Below are positions 13,692 to 13,780 of a stretch of DNA of 13,780 nt, one piece after another. Both the position numbers and the translations under genes were made by a program. How positions within the stretch are numbered: the first letter of the stretch is position 1; every line of letters starts with the position of its first letter. The notes under the pieces are model-generated. The model saw only the letters and a program-made list of their open reading frames with translations. It ran no database searches and was not told where the DNA came from. The stretch is from Saprospiraceae bacterium (GTDB taxonomy: Bacteria; Bacteroidota; Bacteroidia; Chitinophagales; Saprospiraceae), in assembly GCA_027009605.1 (NCBI GenBank), contig JALVCY010000137.1, positions 1 to 13,780 on the forward strand. Reading direction: 5' to 3'.

Positions 13692-13773
13692 AATCCATAT
13701 TTGATGGATTTGTCGGTAGTTCCAAATTTATTTGGAACATGTTTTTTCAGCCAAATAAATTTGGCTGCTACCA
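13692..13773. repeat. 82-bp palindromic repeat, copy 2
   Basis: It is nearly identical to 13510-13591. Here the first hairpin is perfect (AATCCAT-ATTTG-ATGGATT) and so is the second (GTTCCAAAT-TT-ATTTGGAAC). The few differences between copies fall in arms or loops. The window ends seven bases later. Confidence 0.88.
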
Positions 13774-13780
13774 ACACCCC

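Larger units (their letters stand above)
13378..13780. other. Gene-free region after the peptidase
   Basis: Directly after the stop codon comes CGGTGTGGCGGTGTAACGGG (13378-13397), a degenerate match to the minus-orientation CCGTTATACCG module at 2716-2755. Bases 13410-13509 show nothing I can name, and no clear terminator is seen. The rest is two 82-bp palindromic repeats with about 100 bases between them. Confidence 0.6.

Noticed and set aside
13586..13777. 63-residue minus-strand open frame at the right end
   Set aside because: It is a translation of the 82-bp palindromic repeats and their spacer, with no recognisable motif.

Overview
The window looks like chromosome of a Bacteroidota bacterium, probably near Saprospiria, although the class is an inference. 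Four things point there: an atpD-atpC pair separate from the rest of the ATP synthase genes, with a short epsilon subunit; a secreted metallopeptidase ending in a type IX secretion (T9SS) sorting domain; upstream regions without clear Shine-Dalgarno sequences; and several promoters of the Bacteroidota form TTG-N19-21-TAnnTTTG. No tRNA, rRNA, CRISPR array, integrase or full insertion sequence is visible.

Layout. 1-210: no gene, only the atpC terminator. 211-1980 (minus): atpC and atpD with their own promoter. 2050-3226: a 1.2-kb gene-free stretch packed with palindromes, a 77-bp direct repeat and a 163-bp MITE with perfect 12-bp terminal inverted repeats and an 8-bp target-site duplication. 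3227-5761: a divergent sulfur pair, a large YeeE/YedE (TsuA-like) transporter on minus and a membrane-anchored rhodanese on plus, sharing a 191-bp intergenic region with a perfect CRP-type palindrome. A second MITE lies between the rhodanese stop codon and its terminator. 5819-6550 (minus): an NRDE/TANGO2-family protein. 6551-7075: a second repeat-rich gene-free stretch. 7076-8956 (plus): an SDR oxidoreductase overlapping a two-module VOC protein by four bases. 8937-9686 (minus): a class III phosphodiesterase-like metallophosphoesterase whose 3' end overlaps the VOC gene. 9766-13377 (plus): promoter and gene of an M36 (fungalysin-type) metallopeptidase. 13378-13780: no gene, two near-identical 82-bp palindromic repeats.

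How the genes fit together. AtpD and AtpC are catalytic-head and stalk subunits of F1. The transporter and rhodanese plausibly form a sulfur-acquisition unit (thiosulfate or a related sulfur anion, handled at the membrane), co-controlled by a CRP/FNR-family regulator. SDR and VOC are translationally coupled and probably act in one pathway, of unknown substrate. The M36 peptidase stands alone and is probably exported by T9SS for extracellular protein degradation.

The most notable material is non-coding: small mobile palindromic elements with insertion footprints, and arrays of tiny hairpins whose stems change in a compensatory way between units. Related repeat modules lie in opposite orientation on either side of the yeeE-rhodanese-NRDE block. 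I see no clear new protein-coding defence or mobile system.
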